Assembly (NCBI GenBank): GCA_913052135.1
Contig: CAJXDY010000025.1
Location: 1-33,146 of the forward strand
Direction of reading: 5' to 3'
Length of the DNA: 33,146 nt
DNA from: UBA8106 sp913052135
Lineage (GTDB): Bacteria > Acidobacteriota > Vicinamibacteria > Vicinamibacterales > UBA823
A model generated the notes under the pieces. That model worked only from the letters and a program-made list of their open reading frames with translations, was not told where the DNA came from and did no database searches. Positions 25,617 through 33,146 of this stretch are shown in pieces. Positions within the stretch are counted from its first letter, which is position 1. Every line of letters starts with the position of its first letter. Made by a program: the position numbers and the translations under genes.

Positions 25617-25640
25617 TCCGCAAACACGATTGCGAGATTC

Positions 25641-26357
25641 TCAAACAGTCTCACCCGGCTTGAGTGTGAGCATTTCTACACCGGCAGGCAACAGCTTACC
25701 CAGTTCTGCTGGGGTTCCTGTTAATACTGGCCACGTACCATAATGCATCGGCACAACCTTCCGCACTCCGAGTAATTCAACTGCTAACGCTGCACCTCGA
25801 GGAGCCATCGTAAAGTGGTCCCCGATCGGCAAAAAGGCAATTTCTGGTTCATATAACCGTCTAATAATCGTCATATCACCAAACACGTCGGTATCACCCG
25901 CAAAGTAGATCGTCTGACCATTCTCAAATCGGATCACGTAGCCGACAGGCTCGCCCACAGGCACTAAATGATTATCCTTCGGGTCTTGAGCGCTGGAACT
26001 GTGGCTGGCCGACACCATTGTGACGTCAACACCCGCTACACGTTGGGTGCCACCCTTGTTCATACCATGCACATTAGCGAATCCTTGACTCTCCAGCCAT
26101 GTTGCCAGTTCGAGGATTGAGACAATTGGAGCACCTGTTGCTCGTGAGATCGCTCCGAGATCATCCAAATCTAGATGATCATGGTGGCCATGTGTAATGA
26201 GAATCAAATCAAGCTCGTCTGTTTCTTTTTGACCTTTCGGACAAGATGGGTTCGACGTCAGGTAAGGATCAATAAGAATTCTCTTACCGCTAGGTGACGT
26301 GAGCACAAACGTCGCATGACCGAGCCAAGTGATACCAAGGTTTTGATTTTCAACCAT
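25641..26357 (-). CDS. UPF0173-type metal-dependent hydrolase (MBL fold)
   Basis: A 238-aa metallo-beta-lactamase-fold protein. The metal motif THGHHDHLD (about 54-62), GNAIVSILELATWLE-like IVSILELATWLESQG and GDTDVFGDM match the UPF0173 group of predicted Zn-dependent hydrolases. ATG 26357 follows a good GGAGGTG Shine-Dalgarno. It converges on the PaaK-type ligase, with 24 bases between the stops. The physiological substrate of this group is unknown. Confidence 0.88.
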   Translation of the reverse strand: MVENQNLGITWLGHATFVLTSPSGKRILIDPYLTSNPSCPKGQKETDELDLILITHGHHDHLDLDDLGAISRATGAPIVSILELATWLESQGFANVHGMNKGGTQRVAGVDVTMVSASHSSSAQDPKDNHLVPVGEPVGYVIRFENGQTIYFAGDTDVFGDMTIIRRLYEPEIAFLPIGDHFTMAPRGAALAVELLGVRKVVPMHYGTWPVLTGTPAELGKLLPAGVEMLTLKPGETV

Positions 26358-26426
26358 ACTGCAACACCTCCGTTATAATGACGAACTCATTTCCCAATAA
26401 GCGTAACCTCTAACTCAAGAAAGGGT

Positions 26427-27308
26427 TCACTCTGATCTCTGAATAGCGAGACGTTCGACTCGGCGGTAAATCGCCTGAGCGTCCATCTGAGTGCAGTAAT
26501 CAATAAAATCCTCTCGCGGCCCGCTCCACTTCAGTTCATCGACCGTGTCAAACACAGGCGCATCCGTGCGTAACGTGGCCAAATCTCGAAATGTTAATGC
26601 AAGTTCCCTATTCTTAACTAAAGTCACTGCAAGTTTGGCAGCGCCACGAACCTTCACATCCCACACATCTCCCGAAACCGGTATTGACTCAATATGCCCA
26701 TATCGAGCGAGTACCAAGCTCGACGACTTAGCACCCCATCCGGGAAGTCCCGGATATCCATCTGCTGTATCACCAGTGAGTGCTAAGTAGTCGGGAATTG
26801 AGTCAGGACCTACACCATATTTAACCTTAACCGCTGAAGCGTCCCTTACCTCTCCTAGGCGCCGATCAAATTGCACAACTCGTGTACCAACTACGGACTG
26901 GGCCAGATCCTTGTCTGGAGTACAGATGAACACCTGCTCAACCTCAGGATTAGATGCGGCCTTCGCCGCCCCGGATGCCAATCCATCATCAGCCTCAAAC
27001 TCGATCATTGGCCAAACTTGCACCCCCATTGCCGTCAGAGCTTGCTCAAGCAGCGGGAACTGCGACATCAATACCGGATCAATGCCCTCACCAGATTTAT
27101 ACCCTGGCCACATCTTGTTTCTGAATGATTCAACAACATGGTCGGTAGCCACACCAATATGTGATACGCGGTCTTCCAGCATGCTCAAGACTGATCGAAC
27201 TACTCCTCTGACTGCACCAACCTCCTGACCAGCCGCGTTGGTGAAGTTCGGCACCGCATAAAAATGCCTAAATAATTCATAGGTGCCATCAATCAAGAAC
27301 ACATTCAT
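26427..27308 (-). CDS. Stand-alone 5'-3' exonuclease (FEN/PIN fold)
   Basis: A protein of about 293 aa related to the N-terminal 5'-3' exonuclease domain of DNA polymerase I, without the polymerase. Acidic metal ligands lie in FLIDGTYELFRHFYA, FEADDGLASGAA, CTPDKDLAQSV and TGDTADGYPGLPGWG, and a helix-hairpin-helix follows (GAKSSSLVLARYG). It would remove 5' flaps or RNA primers. ATG 27308 is preferred over the adjacent GTG 27311. It is 69 bases upstream of the UPF0173 gene on the same strand. Such stand-alone exonucleases occur in many bacteria. A specific pathway is not evident. Confidence 0.88.
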   Translation of the reverse strand: MNVFLIDGTYELFRHFYAVPNFTNAAGQEVGAVRGVVRSVLSMLEDRVSHIGVATDHVVESFRNKMWPGYKSGEGIDPVLMSQFPLLEQALTAMGVQVWPMIEFEADDGLASGAAKAASNPEVEQVFICTPDKDLAQSVVGTRVVQFDRRLGEVRDASAVKVKYGVGPDSIPDYLALTGDTADGYPGLPGWGAKSSSLVLARYGHIESIPVSGDVWDVKVRGAAKLAVTLVKNRELALTFRDLATLRTDAPVFDTVDELKWSGPREDFIDYCTQMDAQAIYRRVERLAIQRSE

Positions 27309-27438
27309 CACTGACAGGGTAAGATTTAGTAAAAAAAACTACAAGTTTAAGATATTTGGACACTCTTAGTCTTCCTATTCCTGAAGGGGCTTCAGGTTCA
27401 TATCCACACAATTCCAAGTCTCTTGATAATATATAGGG

Positions 27439-28353
27439 GTGTCGAATCCAGTCACTCTACAACGTGGTCGTCCCATACCGGCCAACCCACTACCAAGAGA
27501 ACGCAAACCTCCTTGGTTTAAGGTGAAAGCACCTGGCACCAAGAATTATATGCGTCTCAAACATCTCGTTCAGTCATTAAACCTGCACACTGTCTGTGAG
27601 GAAGCCAACTGCCCCAACATCGGTGAGTGTTGGCACCACGGTACAGCGACATTCATGATCCTGGGTGACGTCTGCACACGAGCATGCGGCTACTGTAATG
27701 TCGTGCACGGTAATCCAGGTGAAGTCGACGGCAATGAACCGGCACGCATAGCTAAAGCCATTAGCATGCTCGAACTCAACTATGCCGTGATCACCTCAGT
27801 CGACCGTGATGATCTACCTGATGGTGGAGCATCTATCTTCGCAGAAACGATTCGAGCAACCCGCACATTACGCCCGACTTGTCGGTTGGAAGTACTTATC
27901 CCTGATTTTCAAGGTAAGGCAGAACCACTTCACGCAATTCTTCAGAGTAAACCCGATGTCTTAAATCACAATCTGGAAACCGTATCACGGCTTTACCGAA
28001 CGGCGCGACCGGGTGGAAAGTATGATCGAGCACTGGAACTGCTAAGTCGATCGCATGCCCTTCAACCGACTATACCGACAAAGTCAGGCCTCATGGTCGG
28101 GCTTGGGGAATATTGGAATGAAGTAATAACAACCTTACAAGATCTGTATGCAACTGGCTGTAAGAGACTAACAATCGGTCAGTATTTGCGTCCCTCCACG
28201 GTTCACTTGCCTGTGGCACGGTACTATCATCCAGACGAATTCAACGAATTGGCTTGTATAGCAAAGGATCTCGGATTCAAACACGTGGAATCAGGACCGC
28301 TTGTGCGAAGTTCATACCATGCGCACGAACAAGCGGACGCAGCCCTCACCTGA
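27439..28353 (+). CDS. lipA: Lipoyl synthase
   Basis: A 304-aa LipA, a radical SAM enzyme that inserts two sulfurs into octanoyl groups on dehydrogenase E2/GcvH proteins. The auxiliary cluster motif CEEANCPNIGEC (Cys53, 58, 64) and radical SAM motif CTRACGYC (Cys79, 83, 86) are intact, and the C-terminal RSSYHA holds the conserved Arg-Ser-Ser-Tyr. The first Met inside the domain (residue 38) would cut into PPWFKVKAPGTKNY, so the start must lie upstream. GTG 27439 is the best choice, with only an adjacent AGGGG in front of it. No lipB neighbours it. Confidence 0.95.
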   Translation: MSNPVTLQRGRPIPANPLPRERKPPWFKVKAPGTKNYMRLKHLVQSLNLHTVCEEANCPNIGECWHHGTATFMILGDVCTRACGYCNVVHGNPGEVDGNEPARIAKAISMLELNYAVITSVDRDDLPDGGASIFAETIRATRTLRPTCRLEVLIPDFQGKAEPLHAILQSKPDVLNHNLETVSRLYRTARPGGKYDRALELLSRSHALQPTIPTKSGLMVGLGEYWNEVITTLQDLYATGCKRLTIGQYLRPSTVHLPVARYYHPDEFNELACIAKDLGFKHVESGPLVRSSYHAHEQADAALT

Positions 28354-28524
28354 ATTACTCCCTTGGAAGTTTTTCAGGCCCAGCGTGCTAAAATCTTATA
28401 CAAGCGGTTCCGAGTGAACGTGCGAGATTATTGCGACGACTATACTAAATAGTCATGCGTAGTAACTTGGGATCTCTTGTGAAATAAAAATCACCTAGAA
28501 TGTAATCGCTGCAAAGTCACGCTA

Positions 28525-29157
28525 ATGTTACCGCCATCTATTCCAATTTTTCCGCTGCCCAACACGGTGCTCTTTCCAAATGTTTTTCTACCGTTACATA
28601 TCTTCGAACTCCGATTCAAGAGGATGATGACTGATGCTCTCCTTGGAGATCGAATTATTGGAATGACCCTACTCAGACCAGGTTGGGAAAGTGACTATGA
28701 AGGGCGTCCAGCAGTGTTTTCCGTTGGATGTGCCGGACTGATTACACATTCGGAAACATTAAAAGATGGCCGTTTCAACATTGTCCTCAGAGGATTACAA
28801 AAATTCCAGATTTGTGGCGAGGATAATGGTGAAGGTTATCGAATCGCGCGCGTTAGTGGTATCGCAGAACCCGTAGACGAAGTGACCCGCTTAGCCATAC
28901 AAGGGAGTCGTGGTCGCCTGGAAGAATTGCTGACTCAAAGTGCCAAAAATGAAAACGCTGAGGGAAGATTACCGAAGTCAGTCTCCGATGAAGACCTTGT
29001 TAATGCACTCGCTCAATATCTTGACATCGACGCGATAGAGAAACAGGCACTGCTTGAACGCGAAGGGCTTGCCAAGCGGTGTGAGTCACTCATCGAATTA
29101 CTTGAGATGAAGCTTCTGGTCGCACGTTACCCATCACAATCCCGTCAACTGCAGTAG
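28525..29157 (+). CDS. LON N-terminal substrate-binding domain protein
   Basis: A 210-aa protein that is only the N-terminal (LAN/LON) domain of Lon protease: IPIFPLPNTVLFPNVFLPLHIFELRFKRMM at the start is its signature, without the AAA+ or protease domains. The C-terminal part is helical (ELLEMKLLV). Such proteins are widespread and often annotated as Lon-like substrate-binding proteins of unknown role, and some link to ubiquitin-like or adaptor functions. The 171 bases before it hold a 6-bp inverted repeat GACTAT/ATAGTC (28438-28454) and nothing else visible. Confidence 0.85.
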   Translation: MLPPSIPIFPLPNTVLFPNVFLPLHIFELRFKRMMTDALLGDRIIGMTLLRPGWESDYEGRPAVFSVGCAGLITHSETLKDGRFNIVLRGLQKFQICGEDNGEGYRIARVSGIAEPVDEVTRLAIQGSRGRLEELLTQSAKNENAEGRLPKSVSDEDLVNALAQYLDIDAIEKQALLEREGLAKRCESLIELLEMKLLVARYPSQSRQLQ

Positions 29158-29172
29158 TGTTACCCGGAATAT

Positions 29173-30177
29173 TCAATTCTTCTTGCGGTTGAATCGTTTT
29201 AGAATCTGTTTGATCGCTACTTGACCGTGGAATCGGCCGTTTTCAATGAAGATACGACCACTGTGAATACCAGTTATTGCAGTCCCAATAATGTAGAGAC
29301 CATCAACGTTGGTTTCAAACGTTGCAGGATCATGCTCAGGAATATAAGTGTCCGAGGCAATCCGCACCCCCGCCTGGCTCATCAAACTCGTATCAGTCCG
29401 ATAACCCGTCAATAAGAAAACCGCCTCAGCCGGTAATGTATGTAGTTTGCCCGAGAGTTCAATGACGACCTCGCCCATACGAATCTCGACAACCTGCGCT
29501 TCGAAACACCCTGTAATGGATCCTTCCGTGATGCGATTCAGAATATCCGGTCGCACCCAGTATTTTATCGATTGCCCGAGTTCTCCTCGGCGATGTACTA
29601 ACGTTACTATTGCACCGGCACGAAACAACTCAAGTGCAGCCTCAGCAGCAGAATTCTTCCCACCGACAACGATGACCTGTTTACGATAATAAGCATGCGG
29701 TTCACTGTAATAGTGCGACACATGAGGCAAGTCTTCACCAGGAATACTCAAACGGTTGGGATAATCGTAGCAGCCAAGTGCAAGCACCACCGTACGGCTA
29801 TAAAACTGCCGCTTCCCTTTACCTTCTGATTGTGTTTCGACTGTAAATTCATTCCTTGAAGTCGCTTCTGGTGATTTCAGGTCAACTACTGATTCTCCAA
29901 GTTCAATATCCAGCTGATAGCTGTCAGTGACCCGACGATAGTATCGAAGGGCTTCTTGGCGTGTCGGCTTATCGTAAGGCGTCACAAAGGGAAGTTCGCC
30001 AATTTCCAGCAATTCTGGTGTCGTGAAAAACCTCATATTTACAGGAAAATGAAAGATGGAATTGACTAGAAGTCCCTGCTCCAAGACCTTGTAATCGAGC
30101 CCACACTGTTTTGCTGCAATTGCGGCAGCCAATCCCGAAGGACCAGCTCCCACGACAATGACATCGTACACATGCAT
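29173..30177 (-). CDS. ypdA: YpdA-type putative bacillithiol-disulfide reductase
   Basis: A 334-aa FAD/NAD(P)-binding protein of the YpdA family. The FAD Rossmann motif is VVGAGPSGLAAAIAAKQCG near the N-terminus, NSIFHFPVNMRFFTTPELLEIG is the family signature, and the second dinucleotide site is IVVGGKNSAAEAALEL. The C-terminal FAD motif is VDGLYIIGTAITG. YpdA reduces bacillithiol disulfide in Bacillota; distribution outside them tracks bacillithiol users. ATG 30177 is chosen because the domain starts at MHVYDVIVVG. The alternative TTG 30213 would add 12 residues. It converges on the LON-domain gene 15 bases away. There is no thioredoxin-reductase CxxC, as expected for YpdA. Confidence 0.85.
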   Translation of the reverse strand: MHVYDVIVVGAGPSGLAAAIAAKQCGLDYKVLEQGLLVNSIFHFPVNMRFFTTPELLEIGELPFVTPYDKPTRQEALRYYRRVTDSYQLDIELGESVVDLKSPEATSRNEFTVETQSEGKGKRQFYSRTVVLALGCYDYPNRLSIPGEDLPHVSHYYSEPHAYYRKQVIVVGGKNSAAEAALELFRAGAIVTLVHRRGELGQSIKYWVRPDILNRITEGSITGCFEAQVVEIRMGEVVIELSGKLHTLPAEAVFLLTGYRTDTSLMSQAGVRIASDTYIPEHDPATFETNVDGLYIIGTAITGIHSGRIFIENGRFHGQVAIKQILKRFNRKKN

Positions 30178-30417
30178 ACTCTGTCGGCCTTCTTTGGTGA
30201 CATCAATGGGCAAGTGTCATATCCGCCTTAAATAAATCAACGAAATTAATGTTCGCTACTTTCATGAGTTTAACTATCTTAGCTACTACTCAGTCAATAT
30301 TCCTGCGATATTGAAGCCAAGGAGGGATCAAATATTTAGGATCACAAAATATTACGGCATACAAATCAGATTGCAACGTCGATTATCAACTGCCGTGAAT
30401 AACTTCATGAAGCCTAG

Positions 30418-31038
30418 TCAACGAGAAAGATAACTAACTTCAACGTTACTGATAATGGCAATTGGTCGACCAGGCGACGTAAAAATATCGTGCCCATCCA
30501 GTCTACGTACCTCGAGAATTTCACCAAGAATGGCAACTGAATCCACTTGGCTAGGAATGGTAACTTCGATCCGTACCAGTCCTGTCGGCGCAACCGCTTT
30601 CACTCCGCCAGGCCCAGCACCACCCCCTACCCGATCGACCAAATCCTCAACACTCCGAAATTCGCTTTGTATGACACCGCGAGAAAGCAATGTGCCGTCA
30701 GAAGTCAAAACACCGATTGTCGCAGTGTACTGTGCGAAAGCTAGACCTGCGAGAGCTTGTTCTTCCGAATAGGTATGTCGGTTCGATAAGTCGAAAGAAA
30801 GTTGAGCTTCGCCACTTTGCCTAGGAATTACCACTCTTACTCCAGCCTGCGGATCTCGACCGATGAGGATGTCACAGAATTCTCTTTGCGTGGTAAGACC
30901 TGTACCGAGAACTGAAGGACAGAGCAGCTCCGTCGCTTCTGAAGAGTCTTGAACGAAGGCCGGCTTCACCATACACACTATGAGGATTAAAGCAATTATC
31001 CACAATCGTAGAAATCGGTCTGGGCTATCACCCGTCAT
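30418..31038 (-). CDS. Predicted secreted hypothetical protein
   Basis: A 206-aa protein I do not recognise. It has an N-terminal hydrophobic signal segment (RLWIIALILIVCMVKPAFVQ, about 11-30) and then a soluble part with two Cys (LLCPSVLG and EFCDILIG), strand-rich stretches (GVRVVIPRQSG, VRIEVTIPSQV) and a GGGAGPGG linker. It is probably periplasmic or cell-surface. The start ATG 31038 is six bases after the folE stop, so it is likely co-transcribed with folE, although no functional link is obvious. About 200 bases downstream of it show no gene. Confidence 0.65.
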   Translation of the reverse strand: MTGDSPDRFLRLWIIALILIVCMVKPAFVQDSSEATELLCPSVLGTGLTTQREFCDILIGRDPQAGVRVVIPRQSGEAQLSFDLSNRHTYSEEQALAGLAFAQYTATIGVLTSDGTLLSRGVIQSEFRSVEDLVDRVGGGAGPGGVKAVAPTGLVRIEVTIPSQVDSVAILGEILEVRRLDGHDIFTSPGRPIAIISNVEVSYLSR

Positions 31039-31044
31039 TCTTTC

Positions 31045-31665
31045 TTATACCTCCTCAACAACACAGGAGGCTTGTTCACCAACATAGGGGGATACGATGG
31101 ACGGCTCATGTTGACGGATGAGCGCGAGGAACTCTGAACGTGTCCGAGCGTCCTTACGAAAAACTCCTAGCATCGCGCTCGTCACAGCCGTAGAATTCTG
31201 CTTTTCAACACCGCGCATTGACATGCAAAGGTGGGTGCCCTCTAAAACTACTGCGACACCGAGTGGATTGATTTTCTCTTTAATCGTCTCAGCAATTTCA
31301 TTCGTTAATCGTTCTTGCACTTGAAGTCGACGACTAAAGATCTCCACAATTCGAGGAATCTTACTTAACCCGATAACTTGATTGGTAGGCAGGTAGGCTA
31401 CGTGACACTTACCGAAAAACGGCAAAAGATGATGCTCGCAGAGTGAATAGAAATCGATATTCTTAACAATAACCATCTCCGTATAATCAACGGTAAACAA
31501 TGCACCGTTTAAGACTTCATCGACATCTTTCTGATAACCGCTCGTTAGGAATTTCAGCGAGCGCTCAACACGCTCTGGTGTCTTAAGAAGGCCTTCTCGT
31601 GATGGATCTTCCCCAAGGTTGGTTAGCAACTTGCGTATGATATCCAGCATCTGTTCATTGTACAT
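31045..31665 (-). CDS. folE: GTP cyclohydrolase I
   Basis: A 206-aa FolE that converts GTP to 7,8-dihydroneopterin triphosphate, the first step of folate (and queuosine/pterin) synthesis. It begins in family style (DIIRKLLTNLGEDPSREGLLKTPERV). The Zn2+ ligands are Cys76 and His79 (YSLCEHHLLPFFGKCHVAYLP) and Cys147 (GTHLCMSMRGVEKQNS). Length is normal for this homodecameric cytosolic enzyme. It is followed six bases later by the secreted hypothetical gene. Confidence 0.95.
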   Translation of the reverse strand: MYNEQMLDIIRKLLTNLGEDPSREGLLKTPERVERSLKFLTSGYQKDVDEVLNGALFTVDYTEMVIVKNIDFYSLCEHHLLPFFGKCHVAYLPTNQVIGLSKIPRIVEIFSRRLQVQERLTNEIAETIKEKINPLGVAVVLEGTHLCMSMRGVEKQNSTAVTSAMLGVFRKDARTRSEFLALIRQHEPSIVSPYVGEQASCVVEEV

Positions 31666-31754
31666 GAGCGTATAAAGAGACTGACAATACTCGCACCTTA
31701 AGAACTTTAGGCGATTCTCATAATCCTTATCAACCCTGGAATCTTAGGAGTACG

Positions 31755-32960
31755 TCACGAACGCTCAACAGCTAGAGCCATGCCCATTCCACCACTCACA
31801 CAAAGAGTCGCCAACCCTCGGAATGCTGCCCGCCTTCGCATTTCGTGAAGTAGGGTTACAACAATTCTAGATCCCGTGCAGCCGATAGGATGTCCCAGTG
31901 CTATGGCACCACCGTTAACATTCAATCGATCCAGATTGATTGGAACATCACGTAACACCGCCAAGACCTGCGCTGCAAATGCTTCATTCAGTTCAACCAA
32001 GTCGAAAGCATCTACCGGTAAATCCAAACGTTGACACAGTTTGTGAATTGCCGGAACTGGACCAATCCCCATAATACGTGGATCCACACCCGCACTGGCC
32101 CAACCTGATAATTTCGCCAAAGGCACGCGTCCCATAAATTTTGCCCGATCAGCAGTCGTTAGCATCAATGCAGCGCCACCGTCGGTAATGCCTGAAGAAG
32201 ATCCAGCCGTTACTATGCCAGGTTGCCCTTCCACTTCGTCAAACACTGGTGTTAATTTTTCGAGTGACTCGATCGTCAGGCCAAATCTCGGATGCTCGTC
32301 ACTATCGATTGTTTCGGTCTCACCGTCACGACCAGTTACTTCGACGGGAACAATCTCATCTCGAAACTTTCCAGCCTTGATGGCCACTTCGGCCCGTCGC
32401 TGACTTTCGAGCGCGTAACTATCAGAGTCTGCGCGAGTGATACCGTATTGACGAGCCAACACCTCGGCCGTCTCACCCATAATAAGGTTCGACAATGGAC
32501 AGCGAAACCCGTCTCGATACATCGCGTCGACTAGGGCGACATGTCCCATCCGATGACCCCACCGAGCGGCGTTCGAATCAATCATGTGTGGCATGCGGCT
32601 CATTGACTCAATTCCGCCAACTAGGACCACATCAGCCTCACCAAGTAGTATCGCTTGGGCCCCACTAGCCAAGGCCTGCAGACCAGATGCGCAGGCCTTG
32701 TTAATCGTCTGAGCTACGACGGTGTCCGGTAATCCGGCACGAAAAGCCACCTGACGAGCTGGGTTCGGACCCGACCCTGCTTGCCGACCGTGTCCAATCC
32801 AGACTTCGTCTACCTCTGATGGTTCAATCCCAGCATTGTGAATGGCCGCTCGGGCAGCAACTGCACCCAACTCGGCTGGATGCACGTCCTTGAACGACCC
32901 ACCGTATTTTCCGATAGGAGTTCTAACCGCACTCAGGATAACAACGTCACGATTAGGCAT
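31755..32960 (-). CDS. Acetyl-CoA acetyltransferase / thiolase
   Basis: A 401-aa thiolase of the AtoB/PaaJ class: catalytic Cys90 (INKACASGLQA), His357 (GGAIALGHPIGCTGSR) and Cys387 (LCVSGGMGMAL) are present. It cleaves 3-oxoacyl-CoA with CoA or condenses acetyl-CoA. One possible role here is the last step of the benzoyl-CoA route (3-oxoadipyl-CoA to succinyl-CoA and acetyl-CoA), but it is about 8 kb from the box operon, so a housekeeping role is equally likely. Start ATG 32960. Gene symbol withheld because AtoB and PcaF/PaaJ cannot be separated by eye. Confidence 0.9.
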   Translation of the reverse strand: MPNRDVVILSAVRTPIGKYGGSFKDVHPAELGAVAARAAIHNAGIEPSEVDEVWIGHGRQAGSGPNPARQVAFRAGLPDTVVAQTINKACASGLQALASGAQAILLGEADVVLVGGIESMSRMPHMIDSNAARWGHRMGHVALVDAMYRDGFRCPLSNLIMGETAEVLARQYGITRADSDSYALESQRRAEVAIKAGKFRDEIVPVEVTGRDGETETIDSDEHPRFGLTIESLEKLTPVFDEVEGQPGIVTAGSSSGITDGGAALMLTTADRAKFMGRVPLAKLSGWASAGVDPRIMGIGPVPAIHKLCQRLDLPVDAFDLVELNEAFAAQVLAVLRDVPINLDRLNVNGGAIALGHPIGCTGSRIVVTLLHEMRRRAAFRGLATLCVSGGMGMALAVERS

Positions 32961-32993
32961 ACTTCAGAAATCATAACAGAGTCTGCATTAACC

Positions 32994-33146
32994 TTAGCCT
33001 GTGTGAGAGAATGATTCACTCTCGATGCGATCGACGATTGTGGCAACCACAAGATCGCCAACGACATTCAACGTAGTGCGGCACATATCAAGAATCCTGT
33101 CCACACCAAGCACGATCGCAATACCTTCTACCGGCACTCCCACCAT
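32994..33146 (-). CDS. C-terminal end of a dicarboxylate/glutamate:cation symporter
   Basis: The last 50 codons of a gene whose start lies beyond the window edge. The readable segment GVDRILDMCRTTLNVVGDLVVATIVDR is the highly conserved C-terminal transmembrane region of DAACS (DctA/GltP) transporters, including the NVVGD motif that binds substrate and Na+/H+. The stop is TAA at 32994-32996. The protein ends ESFSHTG. Which member (C4-dicarboxylate or glutamate) cannot be told from this fragment. Confidence 0.9.
   Translation of the reverse strand: MVGVPVEGIAIVLGVDRILDMCRTTLNVVGDLVVATIVDRIESESFSHTG

Noticed and set aside
28438..28454. GACTAT/ATAGTC inverted repeat as a lipA terminator
   Set aside because: Six-base AT-rich stem without a following T-run and 85 bases past the stop; too weak to call.

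Overview
The window reads as chromosomal DNA from an uncultured Gram-negative bacterium. It is gene-dense (over 90% coding), has roughly balanced base composition by eye, and shows no transposase, integrase, phage gene, CRISPR array, rRNA or tRNA. Outer-membrane beta-barrel and lipoprotein genes, a 7Fe ferredoxin, a YpdA-type reductase and a large metallopeptidase/propeller/barrel fusion fit Acidobacteriota or a similar lineage. That assignment is inference only.

Layout. 1-1149 (-): start of an osmoprotectant-type ABC transporter (ATPase, then permease running off the window). 1301-3250 (-): small hypothetical protein, SnoaL/DUF4440-like lipoprotein, DUF3810 membrane protein. 3285-5681 (+): FDH-like molybdopterin oxidoreductase and YggX. 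5654-9789 (-): Na+/solute symporter, radical SAM protein and ATP-grasp enzyme. 9916-10784 (-): TlpA-like thioredoxin and small CxxC protein. 11195-14308 (+): the 1037-aa fusion. 14449-16491: thioesterase (+) abutting a TPR/aspartyl-protease protein (-). 16669-18032 (-): nuoB-nuoI and a ferredoxin. 18201-25616: benzoyl-CoA epoxidation (box) cluster, with boxC-boxB-hydroxyacyl-CoA dehydrogenase-crotonase on (-) and, divergently, a tandem OsmC-like protein and a PaaK-type CoA ligase on (+). 25641-33146: housekeeping and miscellaneous genes (UPF0173 hydrolase, 5'-3' exonuclease, lipA, LON-domain protein, YpdA, secreted hypothetical, folE, thiolase, and the 3' end of a dicarboxylate symporter).

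Main discovery. The radical SAM gene at 6970-8367 appears to stop at an in-frame TGA (7006-7008). Reading through that TGA gives a tail Trp-Tyr-Cys-Sec-Ala-Glu-Pro, 11 residues after the Sec, and then a TAA. A bacterial-type SECIS hairpin with a GG-containing apical loop lies at the expected distance. This is the 'CUAEP' tail of a little-understood radical SAM selenoprotein family, and a conventional gene call would truncate it. It is flanked in a tight operon by a symporter and an ATP-grasp ligase, which suggests an undescribed uptake-and-modification pathway. The organism should therefore encode selenocysteine machinery elsewhere.

The box genes would form an epoxide from benzoyl-CoA (BoxB), cleave the ring (BoxC) and carry out beta-oxidation-like steps. 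BoxA (the reductase) and BoxD (the aldehyde dehydrogenase) are not in the window. The nearby ferredoxin and the thiolase at 31755-32960 could contribute, but that is inference.
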